Shown one piece after another: positions 36,451 to 46,740 of a DNA stretch of 64,000 nt. The first letter of the stretch is position 1, and every line of letters starts with the position of its first letter. The DNA lies in assembly GCA_027475525.1 (NCBI GenBank), contig JAMWFC010000077.1:1054001-1118000 (forward strand). The letters are read 5' to 3'. A program made the position numbers and the translations under genes. A model generated the notes under the pieces. It ran no database searches, was not told the origin of the DNA, and was given only the letters and a program-made list of their open reading frames with translations. The DNA comes from Macrolepiota albuminosa (taxonomy: Eukaryota; Basidiomycota; Agaricomycetes; Agaricales; Agaricaceae).

Positions 36451-37564
36451 TCAGCTGCCAAACTGGCTATCGAAGTGCGTCCCACGCTTGGGATCGGCAC
36501 GGCGCTTCTCAACTATCTTGCGGATTGTACGCTCGGGGCGAACCACGATGATAGGCACAGGTGAATGTGTAAGGCAATACCTAGATATTACGGAGTCAGA
36601 TTCATCACATAAAGGATCCGACATAACTCACTTGCTCACACTCCCGATGGCTGAACCCATGTTCATGTTTTTCGCTAGTCCGCTAAGCATGGACCGCTTT
36701 CCGCGAGTTCCAACGACGACACTGTCAGGGCGATATAGCGCAATCAAGCGATCAAGGGTGTCGGTGATACGCCCGGGAATGTATTCAACAATAAGAGACA
36801 GCTGGAAAACATAGAACATCAGACATGAAAATAACGAGATGTGCGAGATGTAACCTTGCGATCCGGATCTGCTTCTACGCTCTTCGCCTGAATTGTCTTC
36901 ATCAATTCACGTGCCTCCTCCCGTATAATATCGTGGTCTTTCTCTAAGACATATCAACATCTATCGTATGGAGAAAGATACAATGAGACACACCTAGTAC
37001 GTCTTCATCGACGCCTCGATACACGATCAACTCATCTCCGTCCTGGGCCAGGGTTTCCAATGACCAGTCCAGCGCTTCCAGACCACTCTCATCCGACGAC
37101 GAAGCGCAGAGAAACACACGCGTCGAGCGAGTGCGTACGTATCCTTCCGACTTGACCTGTAGTGTAAACGAGAACATAGATGCAGACTTATTCTCAAAGG
37201 TATCAAAAGAAACTTTGGGGGTGTATCCTGGCGTAGCCGGCACATTGAGATGATTAGATTGTGAATGTGGCGATAATAGAATGGAATGGCTTGCGGGCGG
37301 GCGGGATGGGCTCGGAGAATGTGCGGCAGGGGAAGCAACGGGGGTTGACGATGTCGAGACGGCTGAGTGGGACGACGACGACTGCGAGAGAGATGGCGAG
37401 AGAGATGGCGAGACCATATAATTTTCTGAACTTTGTGGCGGCAATTGGGTAATCGAAGGCGGTAATGGGGAGTTTTGTGGCGTAAAAGGACTGGAACTAC
37501 GCTTCATTGCGGAACGGAGTGACATTGTGGGGAAGAGATAGGTTTCGAACTCCGACACTGCCAC
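36451..37564 (-). CDS. Universal stress protein (UspA) domain protein, 306-319 residues
   Basis: Minus-strand exons 37564-36994, 36943-36855, 36801-36632 and 36580-36451 join to 960 nt. The likely true start is the inner ATG at 37525 (MSLRSAMKRSSS), giving 306 residues; 37564 gives 319. The first 110 or so residues are a disordered Ser/Pro-rich region. The UspA fold follows, with VFLCASSSDESGLEALDWSL (first strand and helix), a central helix in exon 2, and VVVGTRGKRS plus MGSAIGSVSKYCL and SPVPIIVVRP, the ATP-binding strand-loop and last strand. Proteins of this type respond to stress in fungi, but their exact role is open. All four exons keep phase and no defect is seen. Confidence 0.88.
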
Positions 37565-37575
37565 TTCAAGCGATC

Positions 37576-37730
37576 GTCCACCATCTCCAACGCTAATTGA
37601 GGGGCTTCAACCACTGTAGAAGAGAGACTGAAGTGACGTGAGTCTGATCCTGGTCCACCATCTCCAACGCTAATTGAGGGGCTTCAACCACTGTAGAAGA
37701 GAGACTGAAGTGACGTGAGTCTGATCCTGG
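37576..37730. repeat. Exact 77-bp tandem duplication 7
   Basis: 37576-37652 is repeated at 37653-37729, just upstream of the UspA start codon (5' UTR or promoter). One further base matches by chance. Confidence 0.9.
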
Positions 37731-37966
37731 ACTATCCTGCAGCTGGTCCCTGGATCAAATCTCGGTTCCCAAGATCTAAGCTCTAACTTATCTGGACAAC
37801 TTCCATACACGCTAGCATAAATCAAGCATCCAAACCAACATCGCCAGCTTTATGTTTTTCCCCTCCCAAAATAACTGCGAACACAGGTTTCTCTTTATAG
37901 CATAAGTATCTAAATGAGTTTCAAGAGGTGCATCGAGAATTGTACCCCATTATTGTCAGGGTTGTA

Positions 37967-38221
37967 TGTTGGAATGTGATGGTGTGATATGGTGATATTA
38001 CAGCGAACACGACAAAAGGGCCACTAACCTGCTTTGTCCTCGGACACCCACTTATATATTCACGCAGCCACTTACAAGCACCCTCAGTCACGTTTACACG
38101 TCTCTGAACTCAATATGTATATACAAATACTTTACTGACTCTCTCGTACCTAGAAATACTTACGTGTTTACTAGGTGTTAACTGAACACCAGTCCACTAC
38201 CCCGTTGTTCTAGTTCCAACA
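37967..38221 (+). repeat. Solo copia-type LTR L4 (255 bp) with target-site duplication
   Basis: Starts TGTTGGAA and ends TTCCAACA, an 8-bp inverted terminus. The flanks are TTGTA on both sides (37962-37966 and 38222-38226). TTATATATT at 38052-38060 lies about 33 nt before AGTCACG at 38086, the equivalent of the AGTC start in the other LTRs below. It has one exon-like unit followed by an intron-like CTGAC...CCTAG stretch, but no spliced copy. It lies between the UspA and kelch genes. Confidence 0.9.
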
Positions 38222-38269
38222 TTGTAACGAGGAATCTATGGACAAGCTAGCATATAAAAGCATGGAGTT

Positions 38270-39659
38270 TTAGGGACGTAAACCCAAGTCAATCTCAATA
38301 CAACGATCAATGAATTTTGCATCTTGAACGGTCGAACCGAATAAAAGAATTCGTTTATCAGGGAGAGCGTCACAGCAGACAACAGTGATCTTGAGTGACT
38401 CCAACTCCCCTCGGAGATCAAGACGGCAACAGTCTGAGGGTTGGGTCGTCGAAAGATTAAGAAGCCATAAGTCGGGCAGGTCATGAGTTGGGGAATCATC
38501 CTCCTCCTCGTCGCTGGGATTGTTATCACTAAGTTCATCGTCATGCCAAGTAGCCAGGATGACTGAAGTACAGGCGTTTGCCATTTTTTGTGGCAATTCT
38601 TCCTTCGGCTCTGTTTTGACAGCTAGTCGCCCGTCGAGAAGTCGATTACTAGAGACGACAAAGCAATTAATGCCATATATCTTTTTGGGGAAGTCTCCTT
38701 GCACGTCGTTATACTTTTGGAATGTCTGGCTAGCAATATCAAAGAGCACGATCTGAGAGGCAGAACAGTTGCAGTAGGGCTATTTTTGGTAGGAGCAGAG
38801 TGAACACGGTGCAATTGACAAGAGTACATGGTATACTAACCGGATTCAACTCTTCATCCAAGCAACCAGGGAGCAGGAGGATTTGCTTTCGACCATAAAC
38901 TGGTAAAACTTCGCAGGAAAAGCCAAAGTGGGGGATATACGGCGGGTAGGACTCATCACGTAAAACCCAAGTCCATTTTTCTACGTTATTATCAAAGCTT
39001 GCGATGGAGTACGACTCATGGCCTCGACCGCCAAAGATATATAGTCGATTGTCGATGAACGTCATTGCAGCATCCATTCTAGGAGCTACCTCATTCGAAA
39101 TCTCGACTTGCCACCACTTCATCGTATCAAGACAAATCAGATACAGGTCAGATGAAGGGCCTGTTCCGTCTGATCTCAAACCCCCAAAAATCAGAATGAC
39201 GCGACGACCTTTAATGACGCAGAACGTGCCGGCAGCTCCTCGATACGGAGGCAACGGCGCTTTCTTTACGTCAAGTTCTATGGATAGTGGACTCCAGGAG
39301 TGATTGAGTTTTTTAAACCCTTTCTATGTTGAACATGAACAGACCAGTTCAATAGTGCACGGAGTGTTCTGAAGCAGTATACGTACCATTTCCTTCCATA
39401 TACCTGTTCGTAGAGAAAGAGCTGAGAGGCGAAAGGGCCCAGGGTCAATACGCTGCCAGTAAAAGTAGACAGTTTCGTTTTCCGCATCCAGGAATTGAGC
39501 TTCGGGACGAAAGTAGATCGGCTTACTACCCTGCAGTCGTTTGACTCTGAAGAAATCCATGCCATGTACTGGAGTTTCTATGGGACTGGCAAGTTCATTT
39601 CTGTTTTCTTCCTCTTCCAATTTGACAGTAGTTGAAGATTGATGCCTAGACACTGGCAT
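38270..39659 (-). CDS. Kelch-repeat protein, 421 residues, three exons
   Basis: Minus-strand exons 39659-39387, 39323-38841 and 38779-38270 join to 1266 nt, in frame. The middle exon has kelch-type beta-propeller blades: GRRVILIFGGLRSDG, then MDAAMTFIDNRLYIFGGRG with the double Gly, then LPVYGRKQILLLPG. The C-terminal exon has an acidic stretch (DNNPSDEEEDD) and a last blade-like RILLFGS. The N-terminus is Glu/Ser-rich. Kelch propellers bind partner proteins; with no BTB or F-box domain the partner cannot be guessed. Some Agaricomycete kelch proteins of this shape also occur next to MYND or F-box genes, not seen here. Intact. Confidence 0.82.
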
Positions 39660-40129
39660 GCTACAACAGTATTCGGTTGCAAGTGAGTGGACGTTTAAAA
39701 AAGGGGGAAAGATAATGATGATGAACTAAGTGAAGGACAGGGTTCTCGAAAGAGACTTAGTCAACTTTAGTCAATTGTTCGCAATTTAGAAGATACACTC
39801 TCATGAAGCTTTCAAAGAAGCTCAAAGCTAAGCTCTTGAGCCGCGCTTCGGCAATCACCGGCGCGAAAAGTGACCGGTTGACCTTGTGAGGTGTCCCTTA
39901 TCGCAGATTCTATGGGCTTCATGGTCTCTGCAGAACTATGAGAACATGGGGGAAAGCATATAATTCTTATGTGATGCACAGGCACCAACCAACTGAGCAT
40001 ACGATGTGAAAGACACGCATCAACAAGGTATGTATTTCAATACCTATAGCGGAACAAAGAGACACGAAACAAATACTGTACAGGTCTGGTCAAAGGTAAG
40101 CATATGTGTAATTGCGACGCGAGGCTCGA
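39660..40129. other. Intergenic region
   Basis: No gene recognised. It holds the upstream region of the kelch gene and the 3' flank of the next gene, both on the minus strand. Confidence 0.4.
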
Positions 40130-41269
40130 TCAGACTGTGTATGCCCTCTGTAACTTCCAAACCAAGAACAACCAATCGCCCTTCCTGTCTTTATTGATGT
40201 CGTTGGTACGTCCTTGAGGCAGTCCAGGCCAGACCCTGTCCGGGATAGAACCATAGATATTGTCCGAGGAACGGACCAAGGTGAGGTCGGAGATGAACAA
40301 ACGTTGGTTTCCCTGTTTGACGGGAATAAGGTAGCGCCATTGACCACCGGCACCTCTGGCAAGGTCAGAGTAGCGCTCGTCGCCTTGGTCAGTGATGACC
40401 AGATCAAAGCTCGTCAGTGCCTCAGAAACCTTGTGAGTGTACTCGGGCACAAGCCACACAAACCTGCGTACAATATCAATCAATGGTCATGTCTACTAAC
40501 TGCCATGCTGGAACAAAGATGTACTTACTTGCCACCGAAAGAGCTGTTGATGTCGTCGTTCCCATTGTTCCATTCACGAACACGATCGCCAGGTACTTGG
40601 ATAGGGCGGTCACCATAGACGACCTAGAACACTCATCAGTTTCAGAAGAGATCCGCAAGGATCAGTATTACCTTGATGGCCTTGATGAAAACCTGTGGCT
40701 CCAGCATCAGTTCAACTGGCACTTCCTTCACCAGCTCGCTGTCCGGAAGCGCGGCAGGCCTCGTGATAATGATATCCTCCTCGACCATCACGCCAGCGCA
40801 CTCAAAAAAGCGCCGATAGGCGACCAGCTTGCTGTGAGCGCCAATTGTGTCTTGCAAAAATAGTTTCAGAACTTTTGAATCGATATTGTGCCGCAGAAAA
40901 AGGTTGCTCACACTTGCGGGTCTCCTTGCGAGAGTAGGATACGGTCTCCTCCCTCTGTTCCCTGGTGGTCTCCTGAAGCGCGTTGCTAACCTCCTTGCTT
41001 GCTTCGTATCCAGCTTTGACATTGACCGAGGCCGCGCCGTATGATGCGCCAGTTTCGAGCTCGACCCTGCCAGATTCGGCAAGTTTCTTCGCGCTGGACG
41101 TGACAGTCTCATTGAACTTCTGAGAGCTGTATGACCAAGATATCTGTATCTCAGTGGTACGTTCAATGGAACCTGGGAGAATGATTAAGCTGTCGGACTC
41201 ATACAACGATGGAGAAACACTCACCTGCGTTGCCGCTGTTGTCGTGGTCAAAGATAAGACGCCAGACAT
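40130..41269 (-). CDS. Unrecognised 321-residue protein, four exons
   Basis: Minus-strand exons 41269-40912, 40850-40672, 40623-40529 and 40463-40130 join to 966 nt with all phases fitting, so the gene is real. The first 120 residues are rich in Ser, Thr, Glu and Lys with alternating polar residues. A middle part follows with FFECAGVMVEEDIIITRP, and a C-terminal domain rich in Trp, Tyr, Asp and Gly ends in GDWLFLVWKLQRAYTV. No signal peptide or membrane segment is clear. The Ser/Thr-rich alternating segment before a beta-rich end recalls aerolysin-type pore-forming proteins, but this is a weak impression only. I cannot assign a function. The start at 41269 is the only ATG that keeps the long frame. 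Confidence 0.75.
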
Positions 41270-43550
41270 AGCGACCAGGAATATTGATTATTGGCTTGGA
41301 AGGCATGTGTTTGATGAGCAGATGAGAGCAATGAATGACAATGCAAGGAACTGTGGTGACTAAAAATCCAGACCCTACTCAGGTTTATATACCAAAGGTG
41401 TGTTCTTCGATTGGCTAAATAGCATCAATCGTAAGGGTTCTGACCCGCCCAAAAAGAATGCCCCCATGACAGCTGTCTGGAGACCAAAATAATCCTACTG
41501 AATGGCTACTGAATGCGACACAAATCATATCATACAAATGTGCAGGGTTGACTGCTCCGAATTGCTACGGCCGAGAAGTCTTTCGTTGAACAGCGAGTAT
41601 GTTCTTTGATGGGTTCTTTTCGCTACTTGAACCAGATTGTCTATTTTCAAAGTGATTTCTGCGGAGGCTCCAATATGACTGCGTAAGGTGACATGTCAAA
41701 GCCTCAAAAATAGACTGCGTGTTCCATTTCGGCATTCGTTCTCTGTGGGTTCTATTAAATTATCCTTGAGCAGCAACGTCTGACTCGTTACAGCAACGCC
41801 GTTGGTCTAGTCTCTACATATGTCTTATAATAACTGCTCTTCCCTTTGGAACCAGGAACAACGGGCTGGCAACAAGTTGCGTCATAAAGCAAGGTGTGGC
41901 GCACCATCAATCACAGGTGTTGCGGGTCATTGAGACAGGTCCGAAAAAAATGCTATAAGCTTGGGCTGATTCCACACTAACCAAAGCGCAGGACAATGCG
42001 TCCCATAGTCATCATGATATCTGCATTAGGCTATCAGGTCCCACTGATGTATTCATTTGCCACTGATTACAAAACCTTCACAACGTCTTTCAACAACAGA
42101 TTCTACTACCCCAATTAGCAAACCGGTATTGCAGCCCTCCGCCTGTACTCGTTCTAGAATACGGAACTCTGATCCTAAATGTCGGTTGGATCACTTTTGA
42201 TTTTGACTGACAAGTTCTTGTTTTACTTAGATATCCAACAGAATTCACTGATCTTATAACTAATTCCCATCTGAGAACCGGCTGACAACAACCCCGGAGT
42301 CCTATATATGTGCAAGAACCGGTGTTCATGAACCTCCGAGTAGAACACCTTCTTTGACGAGGGTCACCCCTCCGTGTCATCCGGAAACTATCCGCGCTTC
42401 GGGCGGACAAGTACGCTCAAACAAACACCTGTTACTGTTCAGTATCCAAGTCTTACGTGTGCCCCTCGGTGCATGACGCTTGCCACTGAAGAAGTCGGAT
42501 CGGATCGGGTTTCAGGGGTTAATTCGGGTATACCGAGATTGTCTCATGGTCTTTGTCTCCTTCAACCCACTAATCTCTTCGATTACCTCTCCCATTGCTC
42601 ACCTTAACATATACCTGCGGACATTGGACGTGAAGACCTCGTCATCTCACATTGCACTCGACACCTCACGTCATGCTAAAATGCCTCTACCGTTGCTTGC
42701 AGGATCCCACAGTGCAGCATGCGAGTTCGTACATAGACTGACCTCTTGATTGCTGCATTATAACTGTGATGATGTGATGCCCTAATGCGCTTGATAACGG
42801 AATTGCTACAGGCCACTGAATACGACCCAAGTCACATCATACAAGGGGCAGGGTTGACTGCTTTGAATTGCTACGGCCAAGAAGTCTTTCGCTGAACAGC
42901 GAGTACGTTATTTGATGGGTTCTTGAACCAGATTGTCTATTTTCAAAGTGATTTTTGCAGAGGCTCCAATCTGACTCTGCAAGGTGACATGTGAAAGCCT
43001 CGAAAATATACCGCATGCTCTATTTCTGCACTCGGCATAATACGGCATGCCTCCATCGTTGCAATTCCCGTAGTGCTGCATGCAAGTTTATCATAGACTA
43101 ACATCTTGATTGCTACATGATCACTGTGATAATGCGCTTTATGGGTTGAATTGCAGATACCTATTATTTCCTGGATCTTCTTGTATCGGTACTTCTTGAT
43201 GTCCTGCACTCGTCAAGTCGATTGCTTCAGCTATTCCTGACTATGTGACACATCATATCAGAGAGGGCGGATGGTACTGCAGTCTGAGCTGTGTCCATTT
43301 TTCACGATAAAGTTACTCTACGGCAAGCTCGGCATAGCGGGTATGAGCCAAGATGAGCCAAGAAGCGCAATTAACAGTGGCCTCGCTGTGAAAACGTGTA
43401 AAACAGGTGTACTGGAGCGAGAACCATGGAATTGAAGCGACATCTTGGCTATTGCCGAAGGAGGGTATAAAATAATGTTACCAACGCAGTCCAATGACCA
43501 ATCTACTTACCCAACCGCCACACTCCAGCTACTCATCCAAGCTTTAACTG
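41270..43550. repeat. Long intergenic region with a diverged direct repeat
   Basis: Segment 41490-41740 recurs at 42815-43020 in the same orientation (shared word GCAGGGTTGACTGCT and AAGTCTTTCG, GAACCAGATTGTCTATTTTC). A second pair is 42650-42810 and 43020-43170. So a unit of roughly 400 bp was duplicated and has diverged. Short ORFs on both strands show nothing recognisable. The last 80 bp before 43551 include TATAAAATAATG at 43466-43477, a likely TATA box for the SKP1 gene. Confidence 0.55.
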
Positions 43551-44209
43551 ATGATCACTCTTCTCAGCTCTGATAGCGAGCGAGTCATCGCTGACAAGGA
43601 CGTTGTCCAACGCTCTATTTTCATAAGGGACATGATTGAATGTTGGTATCCCTTGATCACCTGTACCTACATTGGACTCTAAAATTTTACTCCGATATAG
43701 CCCTTGGCGAACCAGATGAGCCGATTCTCTTACCCAACGTATCTTCAAGCATATTGAGAAAGGTATGCTGTCATCCTGAACCCAATCAGCTGGACTCACT
43801 ATATGGCGCTCAGGTCCTCGAATACTGCGAACACCATCGCGGCGAGCCTCTACCTGCTGCTGATACAGGCTCAAAGCGGGCTGGAATATTTATGAATATC
43901 AGTCAATGGGATTGGGAATTCGTCAATGTCGACCCGGATATGCTCTTAGAGATGATCCTTGCTGCCAACTACCTCCACATTGACCCTCTGCTGTATGTTT
44001 TGTGCCCTATAATGATTCAAAACAACTTGATATGATTACTACCCACAGTGATCTTGGTTGCAAGCGTTTTGCCAGGATGATCATGGGCAAGAAACCTGAA
44101 GAATTATGCAAGATGTTTGACATTCCCGATGAATGGACACACCAGGAGGTGGGCATTTCTAAACATTGGCACTTATATGTATGAACTCGCTCACTCCTCA
44201 TAGGTATAA
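43551..44209 (+). CDS. SKP1-like protein (SCF ubiquitin ligase subunit paralogue), 145 residues
   Basis: Exons 43551-43641, 43701-43762, 43814-43992, 44049-44148 and 44204-44209 join to 438 nt. The start MITLLSSDSERVIADKDVV, ILLPNVSSSILRKVLEYCEH, FVNVDPDMLLEMILAANYL and KRFARMIMGKKPEELCKMF follow the SKP1 POZ fold and first C-terminal helices. SKP1 links cullin to F-box proteins. The usual last helix (the AQIRKENEWAE-type end that contacts the F-box) is missing: splicing of the last intron leads to GTATAA. Several normally invariant residues differ. This suggests a diverged paralogue with altered F-box binding, or an early pseudogene. A canonical SKP1 is about 160 residues. Confidence 0.8.
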
Positions 44210-44387
44210 AATAGGGAAAAGACAAGGCAAAGCTTTCCTGTTGTGGTCCAATTAATCACCGAGCATATCTGCTCTTGAGCAGTCAGCAAAAGTTGTAAAA
44301 GAAAATATAGTTTTAAATGCTATTTGTTACCGAGATTCGGGCCTGCCAACTGTCAAATGACCCAGCTATGAAAGGTGAGTAGATATC

Positions 44388-44740
44388 TGTTGGCATACCA
44401 TGCCATTACGTCATAACACACCGTCATCCACAACGCACTGTCACCCCCTCTCACTCATCACTTGTCTAATGAGTGGCCACCATAAGTGGCCACCACCTTT
44501 GTCCAAAGGCTCGACCCTACCCATTGGACTCATTCACATAAATACGGACACTAATAGTAGCGCACCCTCAGTCAATCATATTGAACTGAGGGTGAGTAAC
44601 ATACATCGTCGTAAATATCGATTAACTGACAATCACCTACATAGATTATAGAATACTTACGTCTGTGTCAGGTAGATAACTTAGTCAATCATATTGAACT
44701 GAGGATTATAGAATACTTACGTCTGTTTCAGGTTCTAACA
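44388..44740 (+). repeat. Solo copia-type LTR L3 (353 bp) with intron block and its spliced copy
   Basis: Starts TGTTGGCA and ends TTCTAACA; flanks are ATATC on both sides (44383-44387 and 44741-44745). Inside: exon 1 at 44570-44591, intron 44592-44644 (GTGAGT...CATAG), exon 2 at 44645-44671, linker 44672-44682, then exon 1 again at 44683-44704 joined directly to exon 2 at 44705-44731. CATAAATA lies about 33 nt before the first AGTC. Confidence 0.9.
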
Positions 44741-45054
44741 ATATCGTCATGGATGAACGCATGCACTTCGTACCTTGAATTTGATTGATTCTTCGATTGG
44801 CCAGATCTAGATCCTGGAGGACACATCGGCAGAGTTGAAGACCAAGAATTGAGGTGATTCCAGTGTCCATATACCCAGTAAAGACCGTAAATCTCATCTC
44901 TATTTCCAATCACACTATAAGTTTTTGGAGATCTCAGAATTTCACTATGTCGACTGTGCTTGCAGTCCGAGGTTTTTATCTATTCAAGAGTTTTACTAGT
45001 ACCTAGCACACAATTGGTAGTGAATATAATTCACCGAATCTCTCCTGTAAACCA
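44741..45054. other. Spacer between two solo LTRs
   Basis: No gene. Ordinary sequence with two short overlapping ORFs and no recognisable content. Confidence 0.4.
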
Positions 45055-45354
45055 TGTTAGAACGACGTCATTGTGACGACGTTCAGGGTCAAAGGAGTAT
45101 CACGACGCCACAATGGCTTTGTCCAACCTAGCTTTGTCTCACCGCATATATATACCTTACATCACCTCCATAGTACCCTCAGTCCGTTTACACGCTCTGA
45201 GGGTACGTATTACTTCTACGTTTACATTTACCACTACTAACTCGAATACCTAGCTATAACTTACGTGTTATTCTTAGGTATTCAATATAGTCCGTTTACA
45301 CGCTCTGAGGCTATAACTTACGTGTTATTCTTAGAGACAGTACCATTTCTAACA
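45055..45354 (+). repeat. Solo copia-type LTR L2 (300 bp) with intron block and its spliced copy
   Basis: Starts TGTTAGAA and ends TTCTAACA; flanks are AACCA on both sides (45050-45054 and 45355-45359). Exon 1 45181-45202, intron 45203-45253 (GTACGT...CTAAC...CCTAG), exon 2 45254-45277, linker 45278-45288, then exon 1 again 45289-45310 joined to exon 2 45311-45334. TATATATA lies 34 nt before the first AGTC. Confidence 0.92.
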
Positions 45355-45478
45355 AACCAATCTCTACCTTGAAAGCAAATCGCCGATAAATGTGTGCGCT
45401 TTGAGAGTTCTGGCATCGCAGTGCGAAAGTTTCTTTGAAAGCGCGGGGGCCTCCGTCCCAAAACACTTGAAAACGATT

Positions 45479-45834
45479 TGTCGAAATAGACTCTCCGCTG
45501 TGGCGGCGGCATCGGTTACTTCCCGGTTATTAAGAGTTTTCTTTAATTCTTTATTTTATTTCCTTCTTATCTTGCTTACTTCTCCAGTACGATCGAACTC
45601 GATCGCACTATATAGTTTTCCTCAGCCACCATGCTGCTACCTTATGTGGCGCGAACCCCGTCTCATGACCCTCAGTCCTTTTACCAAGACTGAGGGTATG
45701 TCGTTACTTCTAATTGTGTCGTTACTTTCGTACTTACTCGACCTGTAGGATACTTGAGACTTACTTCGTCTAACAGGTCAAATACAGTCCTTTTACAAAG
45801 ACTGAGGGATACTTGAGACTTACTTTGTCTAACA
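45479..45834 (+). repeat. Element D 5' LTR, L1 family (356 bp), with intron block and its spliced copy
   Basis: Starts TGTCGAAATAG and ends GTCTAACA. Exon 1 45674-45695, intron 45696-45748 (GTATGT...CTGTAG), exon 2 45749-45776, linker 45777-45785, then exon 1 again 45786-45807 joined directly to exon 2 45808-45835. The first exon and its upstream CCTC form a hairpin (CCTCAGTC/GACTGAGG). TATATAG is at 45610-45616, and a weaker CTTATG is about 33 nt before AGTC. Confidence 0.9.
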
Positions 45835-45969
45835 GGTTATTGGCCCCGAAAAGCGCTTTATGTGCACCACAATTACATTCGTTGACAAAAATACATTCAC
45901 TGATAAAACATAACAACTACAACATCATCTGGGGGAAACAGCAACCTCCCTACATTCCCAGACAAATTC
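45835..45969 (+). other. Element D leader
   Basis: Untranslated leader after the 5' LTR, starting GGTTATTGGCCCCG, presumably including the primer binding site; I cannot name the tRNA. The gag ATG seems lost, since gag-like codons already start near 45958. Confidence 0.4.
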
Positions 45970-46740
45970 TTGTTTGATGGAACAAACTACATTATGTGCA
46001 GAGACAGGGTACTCCTAGCAGCAAAACTTAGAGGAGCCGAAGGGTATCTTGACGGAACTATAAACACACCAAACCCCAAAATGACAGTACCCGCCCCGAT
46101 GGCAACTGAGTGGTGGGATAAAACCCCGTCACACCAGGAATGGCAAGTCCAAAACGCATGGACACTGGCGCTAATTGTATACAACACCAAAAATCTGGTC
46201 GGCTTAGGGATAAAAATGTCAGACACTGCAGCGAAAGTCTGGGAGATGTTAAAGGAGTCTTACGGAACCATCTCAGACTTAGGAGCAAACTTGGCAGAAA
46301 ACGCACTAAGAGCCACGAAGTACTCAGATGGGATGGATTTCCAGGAACACATAACAAACCTCCGGTCGAAGTGGAACTACGCAGTTGAGAAGGGGGCAGA
46401 GATAAAGGACAACCAATTCCAAGCCATCGTAATTTTGTCGCTCCCTGCATCATGGGATTACATCATAGCCTCCCTCCAGTTGACCAAAACCTCCGTAGAA
46501 CTCATTGCGGGTTTGAATGTCCATTGGGAACGCTTGAAAGAGCGAATGATGACTGGCACACACTCAAATTCGACCGCTCTGCTGGTAAAGACCCAACAGC
46601 CCCAAAACAAACCGGTATGCACAAACTCAAACTGCAGACGCACTGGGAACACCATTGAGAACTGCTATTGGAAAGGTGGTGGAAAGGAGGGTCAGTTCCC
46701 TCCCAATTTTGGATGCAAGCAAAACGCCACACCTGTTCAG
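45970..46740 (+). pseudogene. Element D gag with degenerate zinc knuckle
   Basis: Begins with FDGTNYIMCRDRVLLAAKL-type sequence, the usual start of copia gag (UBN2 fold). It continues through helical capsid sequence (EMLKESYGTISDLGANLAEN) to a zinc knuckle CTNSNCRRTGNTIENCYW near 46615-46668, in which the His is Asn. The frame shifts near 46690-46740 into the protease frame. Gag would form the particle. Confidence 0.8.

Noticed and set aside
41116..41220. An intron near the start of the 321-residue protein gene (GTGAGT...CCCAG at about 41224-41173)
   Set aside because: Splicing it out shifts the frame into sequence that soon loses protein character; reading through keeps the long frame.
44570..45835. 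Short direct repeats in LTRs as a possible CRISPR-like array
   Set aside because: Only two units per LTR, explained by unspliced plus spliced copies of the same block; eukaryotic context.
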